From assembly GCA_003156495.1 (NCBI GenBank), contig PMHC01000213.1, positions 1 to 5,469 on the forward strand: 5,469 nucleotides of DNA, given 5' to 3'. This stretch comes from Acidobacteriaceae bacterium (GTDB lineage: Bacteria; Acidobacteriota; Terriglobia; Terriglobales; Acidobacteriaceae). Under the pieces are notes generated by a model, which saw only the letters and a program-made list of their open reading frames with translations, was not told where the DNA came from and did no database searches. The position numbers were made by a program, and so were the translations under genes. Within the stretch, counting starts at the first letter, position 1, and each line of letters begins with the position of its first letter. This document shows, one piece after another, positions 1 to 5,469 of this stretch.

Positions 1-2481
1 AACAAATACAAGGACGAGAAGACCTGCGGCGTTTTGAGCGAGAACGAAGAGGCGGGAACGATCACGATCGCCGAGCCGATCGGGCTGATTTGCGGCATTG
101 TGCCGACGACCAACCCGACTTCCACAGCCATTTTTAAAACTCTTATCAGCCTCAAGACGCGCAACGGCATCATCATCAGTCCGCACCCACGCGCCAAGAA
201 ATGCACCTGCGATGCAGCCCGTCTGGTGCTGCAGGCCGCCGTCGATGCCGGCGCGCCCGAGGGGATTATCGGCTGGATCGACGAGCCGACGATCGAGCTG
301 AGCAACCAGTTGATGCAGCATAAGGACGTGAAACTGATTCTGGCTACGGGCGGGCCGGGCATGGTTCATGCGGCCTATTCGTCTGGAACGCCGGCCATCG
401 GCGTGGGGGCGGGCAACGTGCCGGTCGTCATCGACGAGACGGCCGACCAGCGGCGCGCCGTGGCTTCTATTTTGATGTCGAAGACCTTCGATAACGGCGT
501 GATCTGCGCCTCCGAACAGGCCATCGTCGTCGTCGATTCCGTTTACGATTCCGTGCGCGACCGCTTCGCGCGACATGGCGGCTACATTCTCGAGGGCAAG
601 GAACTGGAGGCGGTGCGCGGCATTATCCTGGCAAAAAATGGCTCGGTGAATGCCAAGATCGTAGGCCAGGCCGCGACCAAAATCGCCGCGCTGGCCGGCG
701 TTACGGTGCCGCCCACGACCAAGGTGCTGATTGGCGCGGTGACCGACGCCACGCCGGCCGAACCGTTCGCGCACGAGAAGCTATCGACGATTCTGGCTCT
801 CTATCGCGCCAAGGATTTCAAAGACGCCGTGGCGCTGGCCGGCAAGCTGGTGGCCATCGGCGGCATCGGGCACACGTCAGTGCTTTATACCGATCAGGAT
901 CAGCAGAAAGAGCGCGTGAACTACTTCGGCGAGCAGATGAAGACCTCGCGCGTGCTGATCAACACGCCCTCTTCGCAGGGCGGTATCGGCGATCTGTATA
1001 ACTTCAATCTCGCGCCCAGCCTCACGCTCGGCTGCGGAAGCTGGGGTGGCAATTCCATCTCGGAGAATGTGGGGCCCAAACACTTGCTGAATAAAAAGAC
1101 CGTGGCCAAACGTGAAGAAAATATGCTTTGGCACAAGCTGCCGCGCTCGATCTATTTCCGCCGCGGATGCCTGCCCGAGGCGCTTAAAGAGCTGAAGGGC
1201 AAGAAGCGCGCCCTGATCGTCACCGATAACTTCTTGTTCCGCAACGGCTATGCCGACGATCTGATCGAGGTGCTCAAGAAATTGGGGCTGGAGGTGGAGA
1301 GCTTCTATCAGGTGCAGGCCGATCCGAACTTGACGACGGTGCGCAAATGCGTCGATGTGGCCAACGCCTTTCAGCCCGACGTGATTATCGCGCTGGGCGG
1401 CGGATCGCCGATGGATGCGGCCAAAATTACATGGGTGATGTACGAGCATCCGGAGGTCGATTTCGAGGATCTGGCGCTGCGCTTCATGGATATTCGCAAA
1501 CGCATCTACACCTTCCCGAAGATGGGAATCAAGGCGCAGATGATCGCCATTCCGACCACTTCCGGCACCGGATCGGAAGTGACGCCCTTCGCCGTGGTGA
1601 CTGACGACGCGACAGGCAAAAAGTATCCCATCGCCGACTATGCGCTGACGCCGAATATGGCGATTATCGACCCTAATCTGGTGATGAGTATGCCCAAATC
1701 GCTGACTGCTTTTGGCGGCATCGATGCGGTGGTGCACGCGCTGGAGGCCTACGTCTCGGTGATGTCGAACGAATTTTCCGACGGCCAGGCGCTGCACGCC
1801 CTCAAGCTGCTGAAGCAGTACCTGCCCTCGGCCTACAAGAACGGCGCCAAAGATCCGGTGGCGCGCGAGAAGGTGCACTACGCCGCCACGCTGGCCGGCG
1901 TGGCCTTTGCCAATGCCTTCTTGGGCGCTTGCCATTCGATGGCGCACAAGATCGGCGCGGCCTTCCACATTCCGCACGGGCTGGCGAACGCCTTGCTGAT
2001 CTCGAATGTGATCCGCTATAACGCCAACGACAATCCGACCAAGCAGGCGACCTTTTCGCAGTACGACCGGCCCAAGGCCCGCTGCCGTTACGCCGAGATC
2101 GCGCGCTTTCTCGAATTGGGCGGAAAGACCAAGGACGAGCAGGTCGAAAATCTCATCCAGTGGGTCGATTCGCTCAAAAAAGAGCTGGAGATTCCCGCCA
2201 GCATCCGCGAGGCCAAGGTGGATGAGACGGAGTTTTTGGCCAAGCTCGACGCGGTCTCCGTCGATGCTTTTGACGATCAGTGCACTGGCGCCAACCCGCG
2301 CTATCCGCTGATCAGTGAGTTTCGTGCCATTCTGCTCGACAGTTTTTACGGCCGGCCCTTCGTGGAGCTGACCGAGCGCGTCGATGTAGCGGGCACGATT
2401 TCCGATGACAAGCCGGCTTCCCAAGCCACTAAACCAGCAGCCAAGGCCACGGCTAAGAGCACCGTGGCTTCGGCTCGCTAG
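1..2481 (+). CDS. adhE: Bifunctional acetaldehyde-CoA/alcohol dehydrogenase AdhE (5' partial)
   Basis: This cytosolic enzyme reduces acetyl-CoA to acetaldehyde and then to ethanol, using NADH in both steps. Reading starts in frame at base 1. The first visible residues (NKYKDEKTCG) match E. coli AdhE from about residue 78, so about 77 residues lie left of the window, and the TTG at 34 is not the start. The N-terminal aldehyde dehydrogenase half shows the NAD-site GVGAGN (400-417) and the catalytic Cys in DNGVICASEQ (Cys codon 505-507, E. coli C246). The linker ENMLWHKLP lies near 1115-1140. The C-terminal iron alcohol dehydrogenase half shows GGGS (1396-1407) and the metal ligands Asp 1723, His 1735, His 1933 and His 1975, all intact. 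Total length would be about 903 residues against 891 in E. coli; the tail (2383-2478) is rich in Ala, Lys and Thr. Spirosome assembly is expected from the family, not seen here. TAG is followed at once by an in-frame TAA. Identification is near certain; only the left end is missing. Confidence 0.97.
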   Translation, partial: NKYKDEKTCGVLSENEEAGTITIAEPIGLICGIVPTTNPTSTAIFKTLISLKTRNGIIISPHPRAKKCTCDAARLVLQAAVDAGAPEGIIGWIDEPTIELSNQLMQHKDVKLILATGGPGMVHAAYSSGTPAIGVGAGNVPVVIDETADQRRAVASILMSKTFDNGVICASEQAIVVVDSVYDSVRDRFARHGGYILEGKELEAVRGIILAKNGSVNAKIVGQAATKIAALAGVTVPPTTKVLIGAVTDATPAEPFAHEKLSTILALYRAKDFKDAVALAGKLVAIGGIGHTSVLYTDQDQQKERVNYFGEQMKTSRVLINTPSSQGGIGDLYNFNLAPSLTLGCGSWGGNSISENVGPKHLLNKKTVAKREENMLWHKLPRSIYFRRGCLPEALKELKGKKRALIVTDNFLFRNGYADDLIEVLKKLGLEVESFYQVQADPNLTTVRKCVDVANAFQPDVIIALGGGSPMDAAKITWVMYEHPEVDFEDLALRFMDIRKRIYTFPKMGIKAQMIAIPTTSGTGSEVTPFAVVTDDATGKKYPIADYALTPNMAIIDPNLVMSMPKSLTAFGGIDAVVHALEAYVSVMSNEFSDGQALHALKLLKQYLPSAYKNGAKDPVAREKVHYAATLAGVAFANAFLGACHSMAHKIGAAFHIPHGLANALLISNVIRYNANDNPTKQATFSQYDRPKARCRYAEIARFLELGGKTKDEQVENLIQWVDSLKKELEIPASIREAKVDETEFLAKLDAVSVDAFDDQCTGANPRYPLISEFRAILLDSFYGRPFVELTERVDVAGTISDDKPASQATKPAAKATAKSTVASAR

Positions 2482-2492
2482 TAAAACCCCTT

Positions 2493-2527
2493 GGAGGAGG
2501 CGGGCCGCAGTCGGGTCCGCTTTCTCC
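2493..2527 (+). terminator. Hairpin after adhE, probable terminator
   Basis: The arms 2493-2506 and 2514-2527 pair over 14 consecutive positions, three of them G-U, around a 7-base loop (GCAGTCG). The hairpin begins 11 bases after the adhE stop, where a transcription terminator is expected. It is not a textbook intrinsic terminator, because the run of seven T lies 16 bases further on (2544-2550) behind a C-rich stretch. It may act with Rho, or serve only to protect the mRNA 3' end. Confidence 0.55.
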
Positions 2528-2623
2528 CCCTCCCCCGCGAGCGTTTTTTTACTTTACAGAAATCGTTTCCTTACTTTGCTGCGCTAATTATGAGGGAAGT
2601 TGCGGGGCGATACGAATTTTCTC

Positions 2624-2651
2624 TTGCGCGGCGGGCGGTCTATGCTACACT
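2624..2651 (+). promoter_or_regulatory. Candidate sigma70-type promoter P1
   Basis: A weak -35 box TTGCGC (2624-2629) and a -10 box TACACT (2646-2651) are separated by 16 bases. The wider TATGCTACACT context looks like a typical housekeeping -10 region. The start would fall near 2658, giving a leader of about 165 bases to the symporter gene that would include the palindrome and the inverted repeat described below. Box matching only; no experimental support is visible. Confidence 0.4.
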
Positions 2652-2655
2652 TTGT

Positions 2656-2673
2656 CGGGTAAACGCTTACGCG
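2656..2673. promoter_or_regulatory. LacI-family-like operator dyad at the P1 start
   Basis: The sequence is an imperfect dyad centred on CG, with core GTAAAC/GCTTAC (2659-2670) and 7 of 9 positions per half-site symmetric over 2656-2673. Operators of LacI/GalR-type repressors are typically CG-centred dyads with similar half-sites. It lies on the predicted P1 start, a classic repressor position, next to a sugar-type transporter gene. No regulator gene is in the window, so the assignment is an inference. Confidence 0.3.
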
Positions 2674-2702
2674 ATTTGTCTCACACGAATTTCGCCAGCT
2701 TA

Positions 2703-2723
2703 TCGATTGCGCCGCGCAATCGA
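2703..2723. promoter_or_regulatory. Perfect 21-bp odd-centred palindrome, candidate operator
   Basis: Two perfect 10-base arms (2703-2712, TCGATTGCGC, and 2714-2723, GCGCAATCGA) flank a single central base, 2713. There is no T run after it, so a terminator is unlikely. It ends 21 bases before the -35 box of promoter P2, with its centre near -68 relative to the predicted P2 start, a common activator position. In a transcript from P1 it could also fold as a hairpin with 9 pairs and a 3-base loop. The binding protein is unknown. Confidence 0.5.
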
Positions 2724-2744
2724 CCCTCTAGGCTGGCTACACGC

Positions 2745-2774
2745 TTGACAATCGTGAGAGTAAACCAATTTACT
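2745..2774 (+). promoter_or_regulatory. Candidate sigma70-type promoter P2
   Basis: A perfect -35 consensus TTGACA (2745-2750) is followed after 18 bases by TTTACT (2769-2774), which matches 4 of 6 -10 positions. Transcription would begin near 2781, about 43 bases before the chosen start of the symporter gene. This is the best candidate promoter for the symporter, small membrane protein and isomerase-like cluster. Together with P1 it would give a dual-promoter arrangement. Confidence 0.5.
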
Positions 2775-2776
2775 TA

Positions 2777-2809
2777 AGGGCGAACGTCGATAGACGCATC
2801 CTTCGCCCT
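2777..2809 (+). promoter_or_regulatory. Inverted repeat/hairpin in the leader of the symporter gene
   Basis: AGGGCGAA (2777-2784) pairs perfectly with TTCGCCCT (2802-2809). Inside it CGTC (2785-2788) pairs with GACG (2793-2796) around a GATA loop, leaving a 5-base bulge (2797-2801). The result is a 12-pair stem ending 3 bases before the ribosome binding site. It overlaps the predicted P2 start, so P2 transcripts might keep only the inner pairs, while P1 transcripts would carry all of it. It could be an operator at the DNA level, a 5' mRNA stabiliser, or a control of translation. Confidence 0.45.
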
Positions 2810-2812
2810 GGT

Positions 2813-2819
2813 AGGTGAT
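2813..2819 (+). promoter_or_regulatory. Ribosome binding site that fixes the symporter start
   Basis: AGGTGAT matches seven consecutive bases of the complement of the usual 16S rRNA 3' end. Its AGG ends 8 bases before ATG 2824, good spacing, whereas it overlaps GTG 2815 and ATG 2818 or sits too close to them. ATG 2824 is therefore preferred. Confidence 0.6.
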
Positions 2820-2823
2820 GTTC

Positions 2824-4707
2824 ATGTTCGCTTCGCTCGCAGCTTCGATCGCCACCGGCTCTTTGGCTTCATTGCCGGCATTGCTCGCCCTTAGTACGGA
2901 ACCGCTCGCGCATCTCCGCCTGCTCGATATTCTCGTCATCGTCACATACTTCGCCATGGTGCTGTGGATCGGCTTTTATCTAAAGGGCCGCTCGAACACC
3001 AGCGAGGAGTTCTTTATGGCCGGCCGCGAGATGACGGCCTGGATCGCCGGCCTGAGCTTTGTTTCGGCCAACATGGGTTCGCTGGAATTGATGGGGTGGG
3101 CCGGTTCGGCCTACCAATACGGCATTTTGGCCGTCAACTGGTACTGGGTTGGCGCCATCCCGGCCATGCTCTTTTTGGGCCTGATGATGATGCCGTTTTA
3201 CTACGTCTCCAAGATTCACTCGGTGCCGGGGTATCTTAACCTGCGCTACGGCGGTGAGGCGCGCAGCGTGGCTGCTGTTGCCTTCGCCATCGAGATGATT
3301 CTGATGAGCGGCATCAACATGTTCGCCATGGCCGTCGTGATGAAGGTCGTGCTGGGCTGGAGCCTGAACTTTTCGATTGTCGTCAGCTCGGTGGCCGTGG
3401 CGCTTTACGTCGGCCTGGGCGGACTGCGCTCGGCGATCTTCAACGAGGTTTTGCAGTTCGTGCTGATCTGGGGCGGCGCGTTGTTGGTGCCGATTCTCGG
3501 CTTGGTGCAGGCCGGCGGCCCGGCGGGCTTGAAGGCGCGCATCATCTCGACCCTCGGCTCCGACAGCTACCTGCATGTGTGGCGCGATACCGGCAGCTTT
3601 TCCGCCAATCCGATGGGCGTGCACTGGACCGGCATTATTTTTGGCCTGGGTTTCGTGATTAGCTTTGGCTACTGGACCACGGACTTTCTGGTGGTGCAGC
3701 GCGTGCTGGCCGCGCGTAATCTTCACGCCGCCAAGATGGCGCCGATCATCGGCTCCTTCTTTAAAATGGCCGTGCCTTTTATCGTGATTCTGCCCGGCCT
3801 GCTGGGCCTGGTGCTGTTGCAGAATCCCGATGGCAGCCGCCGCCAACTGGTGGGCGAGGATGTGGTGACCGCCTGCGCGGCTTCTTCGACAGGCGTGCCT
3901 TCGAATCAGGCTGGCTGCTCGGCCGCCATGACCAAGACCAACCTTACCGCCGATTACCAGAAGAAGGTTTTGAGCGGCGCGCCCGGTTCCGAATTGCACA
4001 CTTACAATCAGGCTCTTCCGCTGATGATGGTTCGCTACATGGGCCCAGGTTTGCTGGGCTTGGGCATCACCGCGCTGATCGCTGGATTTATGAGCGGCAT
4101 GGCGGGCAACGTCAGTGCTTTCTCGACGGTGTGGACTTACGACATCTACAAGCCGCTGATGCGCAAGAGCAAGCCGGATAGCCACTACGTAATGGTCGGG
4201 CGAATGTCGATTGTGGTCGGCGTGCTGGTTTCGATCGGCGCCGCCTATCTGGTGCAACAGTTCCACGGCATCATGGACTACGTGCAGGCGCTGTTCTCGA
4301 TCTTTGTCGCGCCGCTGTTGGCCGCGATTCTCTTCGGTATGTTCTGGAAACGCGCTACCCGGATGGCAGGCTTTCTGGGGCTTTTGCTCGGCATCATCTT
4401 CTCGGCAGGGCTGTTTCTGTGGGTGAAGTTCAACCCGGCGGCGCTGGCGATTGTCGCGCTTTCGCCCGATGCCAAGCCGATGGCTGAAAATGTCTACCGC
4501 GCCGGCTGGGCCTTCCTGTTCGCCACCCTCGTGATCGTCGTCGTCAGTCTGCTCACCAAGCCGCGGCCAGTAGCCGAGCTGGATGGGCTGGTATACGGCG
4601 CCACCAAATTGCCCGCTGCGGATGCCGTGCCGTTCTACAAATCCGAATGGATGTGGGCCAGCGTTGTCGTGGTTTTGTTCATAGCCCTCAACATCATCTT
4701 CTGGTAA
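2824..4707 (+). CDS. Sodium:solute symporter (SSS) family transporter
   Basis: This inner-membrane protein is predicted to import a sugar or similar solute driven by an ion gradient; the solute is not known. With start ATG 2824 it has 627 residues, within the family range. A hydrophobic stretch (about 3-24) is an extra first helix or signal peptide. The next helix (about 33-53) is followed by the family-typical SEEFFMAGR (60-68), then by FVSANMGS in the first core helix, by GGLRSAIFNEVLQ (199-211), and by SAFSTVWTYDIY (431-442), which aligns with the SGLT helix ending in TLFTMDIY. The arrangement fits the LeuT-like fold. By an ungapped alignment from memory, Ser424 matches Na2 residue S392 of human SGLT1, but its neighbour S393 is Gly425 here. 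The only two cysteines, 351 and 365, lie in one predicted external loop. Residues that contact galactose in vSGLT do not seem conserved (Q69 gives Glu88, E88 gives Tyr107). The next gene's ribosome binding site overlaps its stop, so translation is probably coupled. Family certain, substrate unknown. Confidence 0.92.
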   Translation: MFASLAASIATGSLASLPALLALSTEPLAHLRLLDILVIVTYFAMVLWIGFYLKGRSNTSEEFFMAGREMTAWIAGLSFVSANMGSLELMGWAGSAYQYGILAVNWYWVGAIPAMLFLGLMMMPFYYVSKIHSVPGYLNLRYGGEARSVAAVAFAIEMILMSGINMFAMAVVMKVVLGWSLNFSIVVSSVAVALYVGLGGLRSAIFNEVLQFVLIWGGALLVPILGLVQAGGPAGLKARIISTLGSDSYLHVWRDTGSFSANPMGVHWTGIIFGLGFVISFGYWTTDFLVVQRVLAARNLHAAKMAPIIGSFFKMAVPFIVILPGLLGLVLLQNPDGSRRQLVGEDVVTACAASSTGVPSNQAGCSAAMTKTNLTADYQKKVLSGAPGSELHTYNQALPLMMVRYMGPGLLGLGITALIAGFMSGMAGNVSAFSTVWTYDIYKPLMRKSKPDSHYVMVGRMSIVVGVLVSIGAAYLVQQFHGIMDYVQALFSIFVAPLLAAILFGMFWKRATRMAGFLGLLLGIIFSAGLFLWVKFNPAALAIVALSPDAKPMAENVYRAGWAFLFATLVIVVVSLLTKPRPVAELDGLVYGATKLPAADAVPFYKSEWMWASVVVVLFIALNIIFW

Positions 4708-4720
4708 GGAGCGAAGAGTT

Positions 4721-4936
4721 ATGCGTACAGGCATTCAGATCTGGTTTTTTATCGGCGTAATGCTGTTCATCTACGGCGTGCTGATTCTGGGCTACGGCCT
4801 CTCCGAGCTGGTGACGGGCATCGTCGCTCCCGTGGAGCTGTCGTATCTGCACGCTCCGATTTGGTGGGGCGGGACGCTCTTCATTCTGGGGCTGGCTTAC
4901 ATCATCAAGTTTCGTCCTCGCCGCGCTGGCAAATAA
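4721..4936 (+). CDS. Small two-helix membrane protein, possible symporter subunit
   Basis: A 71-residue protein with no family I can name. Two hydrophobic helices are visible, about residues 7-30 and 50-62, joined by a segment with the run HAPIWWGG (44-51). The C-terminus is basic (KFRPRRAGK), which by the positive-inside rule suggests both ends are cytoplasmic. The ribosome binding site AAGGAG (4706-4711) overlaps the symporter stop and sits 9 bases before the ATG, so the two genes are surely co-transcribed and probably translated together. Small two-helix proteins encoded beside SSS transporters are known (YjcH/DUF485 with ActP, and DUF4212), though those usually precede the transporter gene and I see no clear sequence match. 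The likely role, inferred from position, is an accessory or stabilising subunit. That it is a real gene is well supported; the function is not. Confidence 0.8.
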   Translation: MRTGIQIWFFIGVMLFIYGVLILGYGLSELVTGIVAPVELSYLHAPIWWGGTLFILGLAYIIKFRPRRAGK

Positions 4937-4945
4937 GCACGGCAA

Positions 4946-4976
4946 CGGGCGGGGTTTTGCACCACGCCCGCAAAAC
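4946..4976 (+). repeat. Overlapping alternative hairpins after the small membrane gene
   Basis: Two mutually exclusive stems can form. The first pairs CGGGCG (4946-4951) with CGCCCG (4965-4970), continued after one mismatch by GGT (4953-4955) with ACC (4961-4963). The second pairs GTTTTGC (4954-4960) with GCAAAAC (4970-4976). No T run follows, so an intrinsic terminator is unlikely. The pair might attenuate, or process the mRNA so that transporter and isomerase-like genes are expressed at different levels. Confidence 0.4.
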
Positions 4977-4990
4977 TGTAATCGATCTAC

Positions 4991-5005
4991 GGGGTTTGAG
5001 ACCCC
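4991..5005 (+). repeat. Short GC-rich hairpin in the intergenic leader
   Basis: GGGGT (4991-4995) pairs perfectly with ACCCC (5001-5005) around the loop TTGAG. It is the middle of the hairpins between the small membrane gene and the isomerase-like gene. Five pairs are few, so its role is uncertain. Confidence 0.35.
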
Positions 5006-5019
5006 AATCACTTGAACTC

Positions 5020-5035
5020 GATCCGCTAACGGATC
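5020..5035 (+). promoter_or_regulatory. Hairpin directly before the ribosome binding site of the FucI-like gene
   Basis: GATCCG (5020-5025) pairs perfectly with CGGATC (5030-5035) around the tetraloop CTAA. One base later comes the ribosome binding site AAGGAG (5037-5042). The hairpin leaves that site free and could keep it accessible, or block upstream ribosomes or RNases. As DNA it is also a short dyad that a regulator could bind. Confidence 0.4.
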
Positions 5036-5051
5036 TAAGGAGCATTGAACA

Positions 5052-5469
5052 ATGGCAGCACAACGCAAAATGACATTTGGAGTCATCGTGGGGAATCGCG
5101 GCTTCTTCCCCGATCATCTGGCCAAAAGCGGCCGGGACGAGATTATCGCCACACTGAAAAACGCCGGCGCGGAGCCGATCGTTCTCGGTCCCGAGGAGTC
5201 AAAATACGGTGCCGTGGAAACCTACGCCGAGTCACAACGTTGCGCAGAGTTGTTCAAGAAGCATGCCGAAGAAATCGATGGCATCATCGTTACGCTGCCT
5301 AACTTCGGCGAAGAGCGTGGCATTGTTGACGCCATCCGCCTCTCCGGCCTCAAGGTTCCCGTGCTCGTGCAGGCCACGCCCGATTTTTCCGGCAAGATGA
5401 CCATTGCCGACCGGCGCGATAGCTTCTGCGGCAAAATGAGCTGTTGCAACAACATGATGCAGTACGGCA
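5052..5469 (+). CDS. L-fucose isomerase-like protein (COG2407 family), 3' partial
   Basis: Only the first 139 codons are present; the gene runs off the right edge. The start ATG 5052 has AAGGAG (5037-5042) 9 bases upstream. The visible part matches the N-terminal domain of the FucI/AraA-like family (COG2407): FGVIVGNRGFFPDHL near the start, then SKYGAVETY, then DGIIVTLPNFGEER, then QATPDFSGKMT, and RRDSFCGKMSCCNN at the window edge. Known members interconvert aldoses and ketoses such as L-fucose and L-fuculose with a divalent metal, in the cytosol. The metal-binding residues of the family lie further downstream and cannot be checked. Many COG2407 proteins are not true fucose isomerases, so the substrate is open. 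Its place 115 bases after a transporter and its small partner fits the first catabolic enzyme for the imported compound. The Cys-Cys pair in KMSCCNN is as seen, of unknown meaning. Confidence 0.85.
   Translation, partial: MAAQRKMTFGVIVGNRGFFPDHLAKSGRDEIIATLKNAGAEPIVLGPEESKYGAVETYAESQRCAELFKKHAEEIDGIIVTLPNFGEERGIVDAIRLSGLKVPVLVQATPDFSGKMTIADRRDSFCGKMSCCNNMMQYG

Larger units (their letters stand above)
2482..2823. other. Structured intergenic control region between adhE and the symporter gene
   Basis: No convincing gene lies in these 342 bases: the short open frames here have no good ribosome binding site or recognisable product. The stretch is less GC-rich than the genes in its middle part and contains, in order, a 14-bp hairpin after adhE, a C-rich stretch ending in seven T (2544-2550), a first candidate promoter with a dyad at its start, a perfect 21-bp palindrome, a second candidate promoter, and an inverted repeat just before the next ribosome binding site. 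It therefore separates adhE from the downstream cluster into two transcription units. These elements are listed individually. Confidence 0.7.

Noticed and set aside
34..36. TTG as the start of adhE
   Set aside because: The frame stays open and matches AdhE all the way to base 1, so the true start is outside the window.
877..2424. Long open frame of 515 codons on the minus strand inside adhE
   Set aside because: It is a shadow of codon bias in GC-rich DNA. Its translation is rich in His, Arg and Gln with no recognisable domain, while the plus strand is a clear adhE.
2491..2748. Short plus-strand open frame in the intergenic region
   Set aside because: It overlaps the terminator hairpin and promoter elements, and its product resembles no protein.
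2815..2820. GTG 2815 and ATG 2818 as starts of the symporter
   Set aside because: They overlap or crowd the ribosome binding site AGGTGAT; ATG 2824 has proper spacing. ATG 2818 cannot be fully excluded.
2980..4734. Long open frame of 584 codons on the minus strand inside the symporter gene
   Set aside because: Very rich in His, Gln and Arg and lacking domains, as expected of the antisense of a membrane protein gene; no ribosome binding site or separate promoter was seen.
4955..4982. Promoter with -10 TGTAAT (4977-4982) before the FucI-like gene
   Set aside because: The -10 box is good, but no acceptable -35 box lies 16-18 bases upstream (TTTTGC matches poorly).

Overview
The window (about 5.5 kb, moderately GC-rich, all genes on the + strand) carries three complete or near-complete genes and the start of a fourth. 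It looks like an ordinary bacterial chromosome segment for fermentative or sugar metabolism. I see no mobile element, CRISPR array, tRNA or rRNA. The organism cannot be named with certainty. The AdhE is a close relative of the enterobacterial enzyme. The symporter plus small membrane protein plus FucI-family order, and the style of the symporter's N-terminus, remind me of Acidobacteriota, but this is a weak recollection-based guess.

Region by region: 1-2481 is the 3' 90% of adhE (bifunctional acetaldehyde-CoA/alcohol dehydrogenase), cut by the left edge and missing about 77 N-terminal residues. It ends with tandem stops and a strong hairpin that probably terminates transcription. The 342-bp gap 2482-2823 is unusually structured. 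It has the adhE hairpin, two candidate sigma70-type promoters, a LacI-like dyad at the predicted start of the first, a perfect 21-bp odd-centred palindrome upstream of the second, and an inverted repeat overlapping the predicted start of the second and lying just before the next ribosome binding site. 2824-4707 encodes a sodium:solute symporter (SSS) family transporter. 4721-4936 encodes a 71-residue two-helix membrane protein only 13 nt behind it. 4937-5051 holds several short hairpins, and 5052 to the right edge encodes the N-terminus of an L-fucose isomerase-like (COG2407) protein.

How they may work together: the symporter, small membrane protein and FucI-like protein look like one operon for uptake and first catabolic steps of a sugar or sugar-like compound, controlled from the palindrome-rich region. 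AdhE appears to be a separate upstream transcription unit that disposes of acetyl-CoA and NADH as ethanol. The most unusual items are the small conserved-looking two-helix partner of the transporter, a Gly in place of one of the two hydroxyl residues of the predicted Na2 site, the transporter's only two cysteines sitting together in one external loop, and the stacked dyads in the control region.
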